A DNA stretch of 64,000 nt from Nageia nagi (taxonomy: Eukaryota > Pinophyta): assembly GCA_050084985.1 (NCBI GenBank), contig JBITNC010000001.1:164424001-164488000 (forward strand), given 5' to 3'. The notes under the pieces are model-generated. The model did no database searches, was not told the DNA's origin, and saw nothing but the letters and a program-made list of their open reading frames with translations. Of this stretch, positions 36,240-48,178 are shown in pieces. Each line of letters begins with the position of its first letter. Position 1 is the stretch's first letter. Both the position numbers and the translations under genes were made by a program.

Positions 36240-39200
36240 AAGTTTAAAGAAGGGGCTTGGTGAACAAATTAGCGAAGTTCAAGGTTGATGGATAATACTC
36301 CAGGTGTATGATACCATCAAGAACCTTTTTCCTGATGAAATGGACTTGGATTTCCAAATGTTCTATTCTTTAATAGAATAAAAGATTCTTAGCCAAAGAA
36401 ATAGCTGACTGATTATTTGAAGAAATCAAAGATGGGCCAACTTGCTCATACCCAATTTCTTTCAGAAGATGCCTTAGCCAAATAACTTCCTATGCTGCAC
36501 TAGACATTGCACGGTATTCAGCTTCTATGGTGTAAATAAAAATAGTAAGCTCCTTCTTGGAGGCCCAAGAGATAGCACCTGAACTAATGCTAAAAATATA
36601 TGTAGAGGTTGATTTTATGTCATCTCTATCTCCTCCATAATCAAAATCTAAGAATCCAAAGAGAACAAAGGAGGAAAACTTAGAATACTTAAGAGCAAGA
36701 TCCTTCATCCTTGCAACATACCTCAAAATCTATTTAACAGCATTAAGGTGCTCAACATATAGTTCTACATGAATCGTGCCATTAGATTCATTGCAAAAGC
36801 AATATCTAGTCTAGAAATAGTCAAATATAGAAGACTACCAATTAATTTTCTGTAAGTTATAGCATCAACCAATTGAGAGTTGGAGCTAAAGAAAATAATG
36901 ATTCTAGGAGAGATTAGGATCGCAACATATCTACACTCCATTCCAAACTTTTGCAAGATGTTTGATATATACTTGGATTGATTAAGATACATATAATTCT
37001 TGTATTGATACACTTGCATTCCAAGGTAGTAGTGCAATAGACCAAGATTAGTCATTTTAAATATTTTCTTAAGTTTGGATATGTACTCTTGAATGATTTT
37101 ATCATTATTTTCAATTATCAGAAGATCATCCACATAAAGGAGAATTAAGACCATGTCTTTTCTTTGATTGAGCACATACAGATCGAAGTCAGAAAAGCAC
37201 TTGGAGAATCCAATATATATAAAATATCTTGAAATCTTCTTGTACCAAGCTCCAAGTGTTTGCTTAAGCATACAATGATTTCTTTTTAACTTGCACACAA
37301 AAGACTTTTTACCTTCCACAATAAACCCTTTTGATTGATTCATGTAGATTTCCACATCTAAGTCATCGTTAAGATATGCACTCTTAACATCAAGCTAAAA
37401 AAATTTCCATCCTTAAGTTGTTGAAAGAGAAAGAATAATTCTCATATTAGGCATCTTTGCCATGGAAGCAAAAGTTTTCTCATAATCAAAACCATATTTT
37501 TGGGCAAAATCTTTTGCTACTAACCTTGCCTAGTATTTCTCAATATCTCCAACTAAATTGTACTTGATCTTGTAAATCCACTTATTATCAATCACATTCT
37601 TCTCATTGAAATAAGAAATAAAGTCCTAAGTTTCATTTTTCATAGGCACCTCATACTCCACTTTCATGGCTTCCATCCAACACTTGTGCTTTGAAGTATC
37701 TTTAAATGACGAGGGCTCATTCTTATCAATAATTTTGGAAAATAAGGATTTGTTCAAGGTCATGCTCATTGTTATCTTTTGTGTTGGAGAATTTTATTCC
37801 TATGATGACTTATCTACATCAATATCTAACCAACTAAGTGCAATTAATGAGTCATCTAGATCATCAACATCCTCATTAGAAGTAGATTCCTCAGAAAGTT
37901 CATTGAACTTTACATCCCTCAAAATGAACACTCCTTTGTAAGATGGAGAGAAGATCCTGTAGCCTCTATGCTAACTTTCATAACCCATAAAGATACATTT
38001 TTCTACTTTTTTATTTAACTTTTTCCTCTTCTTGTAAATAATGTAGGAGAAAGCTTCACAACCAAACACCCTAAGGTGAGAAATGGTAGGTTTTATTCCA
38101 AACCATACCTCAAAAGAAGTTTTTCCCTAAACAACTTTTGTGGGACACCTATTCAAGCTATAAATAGTAGTGCTCATAGCTTCACCTCACAAGAAACTAG
38201 GAAGATATACCCAAAATGCATCTAGCCATCTCCATAATTATCCTATTTTTTCTTTCGATAATACCATTTTGCTGATGAGTGTAAGGAATCATAAACTACC
38301 TCTTGATTCCATACTTAGCATAATAGTCATTAAACTCATTGTTGTTATATTCTCTTCCATTATCTGATCTCAACATTTTGATTTTAAGGTTATTCTGATT
38401 TTAAACTAAGGCCTTAAAATTCTTAAAATTATCAAAATTTTGATCCTTATGCTCAAGTAGATAGCCAAAGGTCATTCTACTAAATTCATTGATGAAGGTC
38501 AAAATATAAGATGCTCCTCCAATTGACTTAGTCTAAAACGGACCCATCAAATCTAAATGCATAAGTTGAAAAGGTTGAGATGCTCTTGTTCCCTATCTTT
38601 TTCAAACCTTTGTTTATTCATCTTGCGTAGGATGCACTTCTCACATAGACCAATTGAAGGTGAAATTGAAAGCAAACCTTTCACAAGTTCTTGGTCTTTT
38701 ATGACTTGAATACTATGATGGTTAAGGTTTCCTAAATGTTGGTGCCAAATATTGCCTTTAGAACACACATTTGTAGTAAGACACATGTTTTTTAGAACTT
38801 GATCCATAATGTAGAGATCATTTTTCACTAACCTTTTAACCAATGTGACAAGTCCCTTCTTAATGTAACAAGATTATGATTCAAACTCAAATGAGTACCC
38901 TTTTCTTGCAACTTGAATCACAAAAAGAAGGTTCATCCTAAGCTTAGGAACATAAAGCACATTTTCAAGAACTTTCTCGTGAATCAACAAACCTCTAATT
39001 TCTTATACTTCAAAGATAGAATTATCACCTATCACAACTATATCTTTCTTATACTTGAAAAAAATTTCAAACTTATCTTTTTCAAAGCATAGGTGATTAG
39101 TGCAACCAGAGTCAACAATCTAGTTAGTTGAAAAAGAATGAGACATGGAGTAGAATGTAGCAGTATGTATCAATCAATTTCTTTGTGACCATGGATGCCA

Positions 39201-39860
39201 CAAACATTATAAACTCTATTGAACTTTACCTTAGGATTTGGTTTGCTTACCTTACCTTTTCCATCTCTTTACTTGAAGTGGTTGTTATTATTGTCGTTGT
39301 TGTTGTTGCCATTATTATTGTTATTTCCCCTTTTCTTAAACCTTTTGGAGGAAGAAGGATAAAATTTATTATGATGATTGAACTTCTATTTCAAAGGAGT
39401 TTTGATTTCTCTTAAAGCAACATTATTATCCTTTGAAGAATCGATCAACAACTTTTTATTAAGAGTTTTCTCATACTTCAGAAGGAGCCTAGAAAGGTTC
39501 TCAAGGGAGAATACTTCTTCTTTATCATCAAGCCTAGTCTCAATTACCATCACTAAGTTACCAAACTTTAAATAAAGGCTTTGGAGAATGATGGATACCA
39601 TGAATTCATTGTTGATCCAATTGCACTCATAAGCAATAAGTTGGGTCTTAAGGTCAATGATTTTATTCAAGTATATGGCAACATTTTCAAATTAACAATA
39701 TTGAAGAAAATTTTGAAAAATAATGAACCTTATATAGAACTTAGATCCAAAGTAAATTTTCTTAAGCTTTTCCTAAGATTCCTTTGTTGAGGTTAAAGAT
39801 AAAATCATTAGGATCACATCATCTGACACTTCATAAAATAAAAAAGAGGTTGCCAATTCA
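36240..39860 (-). pseudogene. Copia A gag-pol pseudogene
   Basis: Reading right to left. Gag (about 39,860-39,386) lacks its first 45-50 residues relative to copia B. A zinc-knuckle remnant (VCGIHGHKEID) lies near 39,190. Protease near 39,130-39,090 has an intact VDSGCTNHLCF active site. The GAG-pre-integrase zinc region is 38,843-38,620 (WHQHLGNLNHHSIQV ... CEKCI). The integrase core at 38,550-37,950 is badly broken by stops. Reverse transcriptase is about 37,700-36,765, including LLYVDDLLI. RNase H is about 36,726-36,240 (DYGGDRDDIKSTSTYIF, TIEAEYRAMSSAA). Multiple in-frame stops and frame changes mean no polyprotein could be made. Confidence 0.85.
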
Positions 39861-39892
39861 TTATTTGTGTTGTATGCCTCTAGTGCCTTCTA

Positions 39893-40388
39893 TGAGAATT
39901 AAAATATACCATAAAGAATCCTAAATTACCAAGATCTCATGAATGTTCAAACTCACATCTAAATAACTTCAACTAAGATAATCTCATAAAGATAACTCAA
40001 AATGTAAAGTGGTTCCTCCAACTAGGAGTACATCCACTAACTAGATCTCACTTCATTCACAAATATGAATCTCTTACAATTCTCTTAATCTCATCTCCTC
40101 AACACTATCCTATCGCATAACTTTACTTCACAAATTGGTGTGTAATCACAAAGAGGGAGCTTTCTATTTATAGGCCAAAATCCCTATTTGGATCACCCTT
40201 TTACCCAATATACAAAGGCATGTCATGCACTTCCTTTTACCCAAGGGGTATGCTCATGAAATGGAGTTTAGGATAAGTTACATTATCATATTCACTTAAA
40301 TACTTAAGGTGTCAAATGATACCCTTAAGTATTAGTGAACGTACATAGAAGATTATTACAAAACCTTTACAATAATATATTTTTGTAA
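39893..40388 (-). repeat. 5' LTR of copia A
   Basis: It aligns along its length with the 3' LTR, including the ggttcctccaactaggagtac block and the TATA-like region. The inner edge (TTCTCATA on the minus strand) is followed at once by gag-like sequence. The outer tip reads tttacaataatatattttt instead of the expected end. Confidence 0.8.
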
Positions 40389-42747
40389 GAGGCTATGTAA
40401 AAGGTTAGGATTCCTTTGAAAAATCCATCCTCTAATATAAGCAAAAAAAAATGTTCATTCCTCTATAATACATGCAACTTTTGAAGCTCTATAATTTAGG
40501 GATGATGTCACTTTCATTTTTTCTAAATTAAATGATTGACATTTAAGTCTACTATTTCATGTATGAATATTCCCTTAAATCAATATAGATACTATAAATA
40601 AAATGATTCTCAAACATTTATATGATCAAGATGATATTAACTAAATAATATATATCTAAAATAGTAAAGATCAATAAAAATACATTCTAAAAGTTATCAA
40701 ACTAATTGCATCATTAAATTGTACAATTATCATTATTAAGAGTATAAGAAAATATTTTTAAGAGGTTTAAATTGTACACTTTGTTTAGAGCCATGGATGA
40801 ATTCCACTAAGCCCTCTATAGACATCCTTTGTGATACATGGAATAAAATTTTAAATAATGAATCTTTCTCATGCACAATGATTCTAAATAAATCACTTAA
40901 ATCATGACAATAAATTAAGGTTTTAAACCTCTTTCTAGCCTCCATGTAACTAATGATAACCTATGTGTCATCTATAATCCTCTTTTTCATAGCAACCCAT
41001 CCAATTACAAGTGAATTATTTCCTTGTCAGGTGATACTTTTGCTCACCAATTTTATCGTCTTCTTGTGCACACAAAATGCATGATCATATTTAAGACCTT
41101 TCACTCCTCTATCATATCTTGGACACCTGCAATCCAAGTGTCATCCTACATTGACACTCCTTAGGGTTTCCCCCATAGGTTCTCCATTTGTATTGTTATT
41201 ATTCATTTTGTGTCCTTAGGATATCCTTTATCCACTTTGGCTTGGATGCCCCACTAGACTAAAAAAGATCTTTAGATGTAATTTATAATTGCACCTAAAG
41301 ATCTTTATAGGTGGTTATCCAATTATCGCCTATGAGCCTATCGTTAAGAATCAATTCCTTATAGTGGCAGTTTGAAACTACCTCCATAAGATTCTAAAAC
41401 CCACCTACAAATAATTGAAAACACTTATAGATGGGGTTTTAAACTTCCTCAAGAATCCTTTAAAGGTGGTTTAAAACTACCTCGAAACTGTACTATTTTT
41501 TAAAAATATATAAAAAGCTTGTATAACAATTATAGAGGTTATGCATATGTTTCATTATGTTCATCGAGTGTTTCCTATTTCCTTCAAGTATTTCTCCTTT
41601 CATGTGATTCTTCCACCTCCTTCTTTAACTCTTCATTGTACAATTACATAGGATCTTTAAAAAAGAGTTCAATACAATGACTCTATAGTATTAAAAATAA
41701 GACTTTCACAAATAGTGCATCAATATACATAGACAATTACATTCACTTGATAACATGATATCAATAACATTGTCTATTCATACAAATATTTAATAATAAG
41801 ATTTTTTGAAAACATGAAATAAAACAAATTTTACATGAATTATATAATAAAATTAATATTTGAAAGCCTTATAGACCAACCTTTTCACTTCTAGCATTCA
41901 AGAATTCTAATAATCAAATTTGGATAATAATCTTTAGTAGTTAAACATAAAAAACATGGTCTAATTCTATCCAACAAATTAATGGTATGGTTATCCATGG
42001 ATATTGAAAAATTTGCATCAACCAATAAATAAATTACTACATAGAATTTAGGCCCAAATGGTTGATGCAAATATAACCACAAGATCTAATACAATGATTC
42101 CAAATAAAATGATAAAGGAAAGAGCAAACTAGAATCAAAAGATGCTATGCAAACATTTAATGAAAAACCATTTTCAACTACTCTTTGATGGATGTTTATA
42201 CCTTCTTCTAGAGCTCCCATGGTGGGACATGCTAGAAGAATGTTGGCAAAGGTTATGAACTCTACTTAATAACACCAAAAAATAAGTTGTTATTTTTTAG
42301 CAGTTAAATATACAAAACATGGTCTAATTCCACCCAAAAATATAATATCTCCAAATCAAAATATAGAAACCCTAGCTAAAATATTACGAATCTATCCAAT
42401 AAATTTTTTTTAACTTATGCAATTAAAATTTTGATTTACAAATTAAACTAGAAAATTGCACCAAAACCCACAAAATGGCATACATATATCCATATACATT
42501 TTATTAAATTTTGCTACAAGTTTAAATAGATTTTATCAGCTAAAACCCATCACAAATAAACCACCACAATGCACAAATATGATGCCCTAGGCTATACATC
42601 CTCCTTTAGGAGGTAGATCACACAATAAACTCTACAAATAAATCTACAAAAATGCTCCAAATTGGATGTTCATTCCTCAAAGTTGATGAAGAATGCAACC
42701 CTTGTTTACAAGGTTAGCCCAAGAGTACAACCCTTGGCTCTTCCTGA
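40389..42747. other. Non-coding interval with palindromes and short direct repeats
   Basis: No gene was recognised. A strong hairpin lies at 41,264-41,306. Short palindromes of the ggtggtttaaaactacc type occur between 41,340 and 41,495. A direct repeat around aaaacatggtctaattc occurs near 41,950 and 42,316. A short minus-strand frame at 40,736-40,945 has no recognisable motif. Confidence 0.45.
41264..41306. repeat. Hairpin, 20-bp arms, 3-base loop
   Basis: The arms aaagatctttagatgtaatt and aattgcacctaaagatcttt pair at 18 of 20 positions around TAT. No T-tract follows, so it is not an obvious terminator. It could be a MITE core or a small-RNA precursor-like foldback. Confidence 0.6.
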
Positions 42748-43259
42748 TGTTAGAATTTGTAATGCATTATTATAAAGTATCTTAATGTAATTCACTTAAT
42801 ACTTAAGGGTATCCCTAAATACCTTAAGTATTTAGTGAATACGATAATGTAACTTGTCCTACACTTCATCTCATGAGCATGCCCCTTAGGTAAAAGGGTG
42901 ATGCATGTCATAACTTTGTACAATGGTTAATAAGATGATCCAATGGAGGATTTTGGCCTATAAATAGAGGGACCTCTCTTGAGATTACAAACTTGGAGAA
43001 GCATAAAAATGCTAGTCTTGTAGAGTTGCAGGAATGCTCTTATAGGAGTTTTGTAGAAGAATTCTTGAGAATTTGTATGAGAGTTTACTTATGATAAGCA
43101 ATAAAAAAGATGGTTCAAGTGGATGTACTCCCATACTTAGAGGAACCACTATACATGCTTGAGTTCTCTTTGTGTGAATAATTCATCTTCTTAAGATTAA
43201 TGGAAGATTACATCCAACGTGATCTTGGGTGGAGTTTAAGGAATCCTTTAACTCCTTCA
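42748..43259 (+). repeat. Copia LTR, TGTTAGAATTTG subfamily
   Basis: It starts TGTTAGAATTTGTAATGC and ends ...AACTCCTTCA (512 bp). A TATA-like ctataaatag lies at about 42,958-42,967. It is closely related to the LTR at 55,462 and more distantly to those of copia A and B. Confidence 0.85.
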
Positions 43260-43261
43260 TG

Positions 43262-43274
43262 TGATATCAAAGCC
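43262..43274 (+). promoter_or_regulatory. Primer-binding site
   Basis: tgatatcaaagcc lies two bases after the LTR end, one base different from the initiator-tRNA-type site tggtatcaaagcc seen in copia B. Confidence 0.7.
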
Positions 43275-43784
43275 ATCCTTGGATATCTTCCATTCATCTT
43301 ATGAGGTAAAATCACATTGAGGTATAAATTTTCTCCTCCTCTTTTTTATATTTTTCTAAGCTATTTTTTACAATTTTTTTGCTAAAATTTAGCTCTTTTT
43401 CTTACATAAGCTCTTTTGGTTAAAATTGAGCTTTTAGCTTATATGTGTTAAAAATGGCTTCTTAGTGTAAGAACAACTTAAAAATAATATGGAAATTTGG
43501 TGCTACACGTTAGTTTCTAACATTATTTGCTATTAGACCTATACTAACATTTTTTATGTTATATTAATGGTGTTAATATATAACAATAAATGTTAAGTTG
43601 CGTGATAGTAGTGTAAATTTGCAAAACAAAATTGTATAAAATTGTAAATTTGCAATATTTTTTACAATACATTTCCTTTTATTTTACAAAAATTATTTAC
43701 TACTATAAAAATGTTACAAACTCTATCCCTTTTAAGATTTATAATACATCTTAAAAAGAAAAAAAGGTCAAAGATATATGTATG

Positions 43785-43835
<51 letters not shown>
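43785..43835. repeat. (AT)n microsatellite
   Basis: An almost pure AT dinucleotide array of about 50 bp lies in the leader following the LTR. Confidence 0.9.
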
Positions 43836-43839
<4 letters not shown>

Positions 43840-44358
43840 GAGGCTTACCTTGTTAAAAAAAAGGGGGGCAAATACAATTTTTTATTGGATAAATAAATGT
43901 TTAAATAAGTTATATATTTCTTTAAATGGGGGGCATTAGCAACTATTAAAAAAATAATGAGACAATCCACCGACAACCATTGTCACAGTTGCACTCCTAG
44001 TTAGCCCCCACTCTCCACTGGTTGCTCCTTCACTAACAGATCGACCCCGAACCATAGCTCTTCCTTTTCTTTGGCCACTACTACCTACCTTCCCCACCCA
44101 CATAGCTCCTCCTTTTTTTATTTTTTGTATTCCATTTAGCTCCTCCCTTCACTCCACCTCTTAAATCATTGATCTCTATGCAAATGAGATCATACATTAA
44201 AAAGGTTAAAAGGATGATCGATTGACCCACCTTGCTAACATTCGCCTTACCTTCCTCCCACATGATGGATTCTAGGCCACTTAAAATCATTGTAAAGTGT
44301 AGCACTTTTTGGGTGGAGAGCCTTAAGTCATTGCTCGACCTTACCCTTTGCTGCTAGG

Positions 44359-44659
44359 AATTGCATTCGATAAGGTTAACTATGTAACCATCTGGAACTA
44401 TGCCAATGCTTACCCCACAACAATCATATCTTCAACAACATTTATTGTTGTTGATCATAGTGTGATTAGATTGATTCTCATCATTTTTGGTCTATATACG
44501 GTGATATGGGGTAAAGGAAAAGAAATTGAGAAGGAGGTTAAGGTCTCCAATACAAATTCGAAAGACTTGAGCTGCAATGCTAATTTTGCGATAGATGCAA
44601 CAATTGGCTTTGATCTCGAGGAATCCATGCAAAAAGCAAAAGAATTTTCAAAACATTAA
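44359..44659 (+). pseudogene. WAT1/EamA-like transporter C-terminal fragment
   Basis: The frame ending at a TAA at 44,657-44,659 contains a hydrophobic helix followed by a basic tail, SVIRLILIIFGLYTVIWGKG then KEIEKEV. This closely resembles the last membrane helix and tail start of plant WAT1-related (EamA/nodulin-21-like) proteins, which move small molecules across membranes. A TTTGCTGCTAG acceptor-like site precedes 44,359. The preceding 25-30 residues match the family weakly, and no upstream exon was found between the LTR and here. It is probably a stranded or captured terminal exon. Confidence 0.45.
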
Positions 44660-44885
44660 TGTTGAATACATCCAATAGGAACCATACAAACTATATTAAT
44701 GCAATATTCATTGCTCAAGATTTTGTAAAGATTCTTCCATGATAGCATCATGAGCAATACCATGGAAGAGAAAAATACTAAATGAATGAGTACAAGCCAA
44801 CAAGAAATAACATGCATCTGGCATGCATGAGAGACATATTTGTTTAATGAATGCATTGAACAAATTACCAAATATTTTTAGAGAG

Positions 44886-44979
44886 CAATAATATTATTAT
44901 CTACTTTGAAAAGGTTATCTGAATACACACCCTTCCTAAATTATCAAGTAGATATAAAGGTAAACTATGGGGTGCAAGG
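44886..44979. repeat. Direct repeat, left copy, flanking copia B
   Basis: About 94 bp ending gtgcaagg match 51,055-51,148 with roughly 14 differences. The left copy ends exactly where the copia B LTR begins. Confidence 0.75.
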
Positions 44980-45481
44980 TGTTGGAATGTATAATGCATT
45001 ATTGTAAAGGTTTGTAATAATCTTCTATGTAAGTTCACTAATACTTAAGGGTATCATTTTATACCTTAAGTATTTAAATTAATATGATAATGTAACTTGT
45101 CCTACACTCCATGTCATGAGCATACCCCTTGGGTAAAAGGGAGTTGCATGTCATGCCATTATACATTGGGTAAAAGGGTGATCCAAAGAGAGATTTTCAT
45201 TTATAAATAGAAGGCTCCCTCTTTGTTATCACACACTAATTTATGGAGTAAAGTTATGCTATAGGATAGTGTTTAGGATATGAGATTAGGAGAATCGTAA
45301 GAGATTCATGTTTGTGAATGAAGTGAGATCTAGTTAGTGGATGTACTCCTAGTTGAAGAAACCACTTTACATCTTGAGCTATCTTTGTGAGATTGCTTTG
45401 TGAGTTATTTAGATGTGATTTGTGAACTTTTATGTGATATTGGGAGTCTAGGGTTGTTTATGTTATAGTTCAACTCTCTCA
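44980..45481 (+). repeat. 5' LTR of copia B
   Basis: It starts TGTTGGAATGTATAATGC and ends ...CAACTCTCTCA (502 bp). TATA-like tataaata lies at about 45,202-45,209. It is the same subfamily as copia A. Confidence 0.9.
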
Positions 45482-45483
45482 TT

Positions 45484-45496
45484 TGGTATCAAAGCC
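45484..45496 (+). promoter_or_regulatory. Primer-binding site of copia B
   Basis: tggtatcaaagcc follows the LTR after two bases, matching the initiator methionine tRNA type of site used by plant copia elements. Confidence 0.85.
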
Positions 45497-46827
45497 TGGT
45501 GTGGAAGCTTTTCTTCAACATCTTGGTAGGCTTTATTCCACATCTAATTACACTCCATTGTTAAGGTAAAATCAAGAAGAGGTATAAATTACTCCCTTCT
45601 TAGTTATTTATTGGATTATTGATTTATGATACTAACATATATGCTAGTCCATTTATTTTTGCAACTTTCTTGAATAGCATTATAATGCAATTGTTGTTAA
45701 TACTAAAGTTTCTATGTTAGTTGCAAATTTTGTTTAAAAAATTGTTATATATATTTATATATTGCTATAATTGCTAACAAAAATTGCAATATGATGTAAT
45801 TTTTGTTACTTATTTTTTGCTTGCAATTTAAAAAAAAAATTGCCTATTAAGTTGCTACAATGTAATAAAAAAACCAAGGGATTATTATACAAATTTGTGT
45901 AACTTTACAAAGGCAATATTGCATTTTGTTTATAAGTTTTTTTTTCTTTAATAAAAAAAAGGGGACTTTCTCCTTGTTTTGTACAATGGGATTATTGTTT
46001 TTTAGAATCAAATCAATAGGGGTAAACATTTTAATACAAAATATGTAATTTTTTAAATTTATTTCTACAAAAATTACATCTTAAAGTTGTTGGAACAATA
46101 GTACAAAATGTAAGTTCTCTTTTTTCAAACCCCTTTACTTCACATTTGAGACTAAGTTTTTTTTGAAGTAGCATTATTCATATTGGTGGGGGAGCTTTAC
46201 TTTTTTTTACTATCTTAAAACTCTAAGAGGGGCGGTGACGTAATCGATTGGCAATGGTCTCCACCCCACTCAACCGCCTATATGTTTTTATCTGCTTCAA
46301 GCTTAAGAAGTGGCTTTGAAACTCTCTCAAGAACTACAAAAGGCATGTGCAACCAGGTCGACCTATGTTGGCTAATCACGCCCTCTCACCCATTGCCCTC
46401 TCACATGTAAATTATCTCCTATTCTCACGGTGGCTCTTGTAGCCAACCAAACCCACTGCTAGGCCCTCTATCTGCCACTAGGCCCCTAACATATTAGGCC
46501 CTTCACCCCTTATTCCTTATAAACTTGCATTTTTTAATATAGTACCCCTTCCTTATTAAAAATCTAAGTGGCCTTTTTTTTAATTGCTCCATGTGGTTGA
46601 TGAGCATTTAATTTTTTTGCTTTATTATAAGCAACCCCTTCTTTTTATCATGACATACTTGTTGCGTGGAGTATAATGCAAAAGGATCATTAAATTTGAT
46701 GACAAATTTAATGCATCTAGGTGGAGTGTGGACTTTATATGTCTTATTGAATGCATTAAGTGGAGTAAGGCTTCACCTAAGCCTTTAATGTCCTACAAGT
46801 AATCATAGTCTTTAGTTTAATGCTTGA

Positions 46828-46829
<2 letters not shown>

Positions 46830-46900
<71 letters not shown>
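46830..46900. repeat. (AT)n microsatellite
   Basis: A pure AT dinucleotide array of about 70 bp. Confidence 0.95.
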
Positions 46901-46902
<2 letters not shown>

Positions 46903-46944
46903 AATACTCCTTAATATTTGAAAGTATTATGATAACCTTTTTTG

Positions 46945-46948
<4 letters not shown>

Positions 46949-46985
<37 letters not shown>
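46949..46985. repeat. (TA)n microsatellite
   Basis: A second AT-type array of about 37 bp, 48 bp after the first. Confidence 0.95.
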
Positions 46986-46988
<3 letters not shown>

Positions 46989-48178
46989 ATTTTTTTGTTT
47001 ACCTAGAAGTATTTTTTGTAACTACTTAGTTAAAAATAACATTTTACCTTCTCATATTTAAGTGATAGAGGTATTTTTTTAATTTTATTTTTTATTTTTT
47101 AAAAATGCTATTTTAAATTAGCCGTGCTTTTTTTTAAGTAAAAGAGGGGGAATTTGTATAAACTATACTTAAATATTTATCTAGATATTACATGTCTATC
47201 CTTATGCAAAGTTAACTTAATGCATGCTTATTACTTACTAAGTTAATGGTGCATGCTTATTTCTTTTAATGATGCATACTTAATTTTTTAAGTTTTGGGA
47301 TTGATGCATGCCTAAGCTTAAGTATTTATCTTTTTTTATGCAAAATTAACTTATGCAAAATAAGGAATGATGTAAATATGTCCTTTAAGGGTTAGTAAAC
47401 AAAACCCATTGGACTCTTAGATTCCAAGTTATGAATGGATGATATTTTTTATGCTCTTTACTTCATGTTTTGCATTTTGATTTATTTACTTATGTAAAGA
47501 AAAATGCAAACATTGATATGAAAAACCCCCTAAAATGAACACATTCACATGTACATTTTGCAACATGACTTGTTTGGAGAGCCATAAGGTGAGGACAGGT
47601 GAATTGGAGCCTTTAAGTTCAATGATCCAAATGGTGAAATGTTTGTACTTCTCAATTGCCCCTAAGTCCTCTGTTGTTATGGACATAACTCCAATAAGTG
47701 GATAGGCATATGTGTAGTAATACCACATGTCTGCACATCCATTCAAGGATTATCCTGATAACCTAAAAGGATAACTTGAAACTTAATTAAGAATAATGAT
47801 TTAGCTGATCCAATAAACATCATAACCTTGGAAAATAGTAGGCACTTCTTGTGAGAAAATATAATACTGACCAAGGTGAAGTAGTTGAGGATTGGTAGTA
47901 CTTGGGCTCCTCTTATGCAAGCATCCAAGTGAAGGCTTAATTTTAGACAAGAAAATAAGCCTCAATAATGTCACTCTACATCTATGATTTTTGAGATGAG
48001 AAATGTATTTGGGTACATGGATTATTATTTGAGTTGTAAAACATTTGCATTAGTGAATAAAATCAAGCATGTCTTAGTTAATTAAATGTAACATGTATTA
48101 CTTACTTGATTAAAACTTAACATATAATATTATTTATTGAACCATATGCTTATTATTTTTCACATTCTTATGTAGCAA

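Larger units (their letters stand above)
34966..40388 (-). mobile_element. Ty1/copia element A, complete but leader-deleted
   Basis: Two LTRs in the same (minus) orientation (34,966-35,458 and 39,893-about 40,388) flank a gag-pol region in the order gag, protease, integrase, reverse transcriptase, RNase H, which marks it as Ty1/copia. The polypurine tract abuts the 3' LTR. Unlike copia B, no primer-binding site and no leader follow the 5' LTR; gag begins within a few bases. The outer tip of the 5' LTR is also diverged, and no target duplication could be matched. Many stops and frameshifts show an old copy. Confidence 0.85.
45497..48178 (+). other. Long 5' leader of copia B
   Basis: About 2.7 kb separate the PBS from gag, much longer than in compact copia elements. 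The leader holds two (AT)n arrays, T-runs, a C-rich patch around 46,250-46,500 and repeated tgcatgctta/taatg motifs around 47,200-47,300. No coding family was recognised. The minus-strand frames at 47,486-47,928 are unsupported. Confidence 0.6.

Noticed and set aside
37666-37941. 91-codon plus-strand frame
   Set aside because: Antisense shadow of copia A reverse-transcriptase and linker coding on the minus strand.
46824-47006. Frame encoding an Ile-Tyr repeat
   Set aside because: Translation of (AT)n microsatellites.
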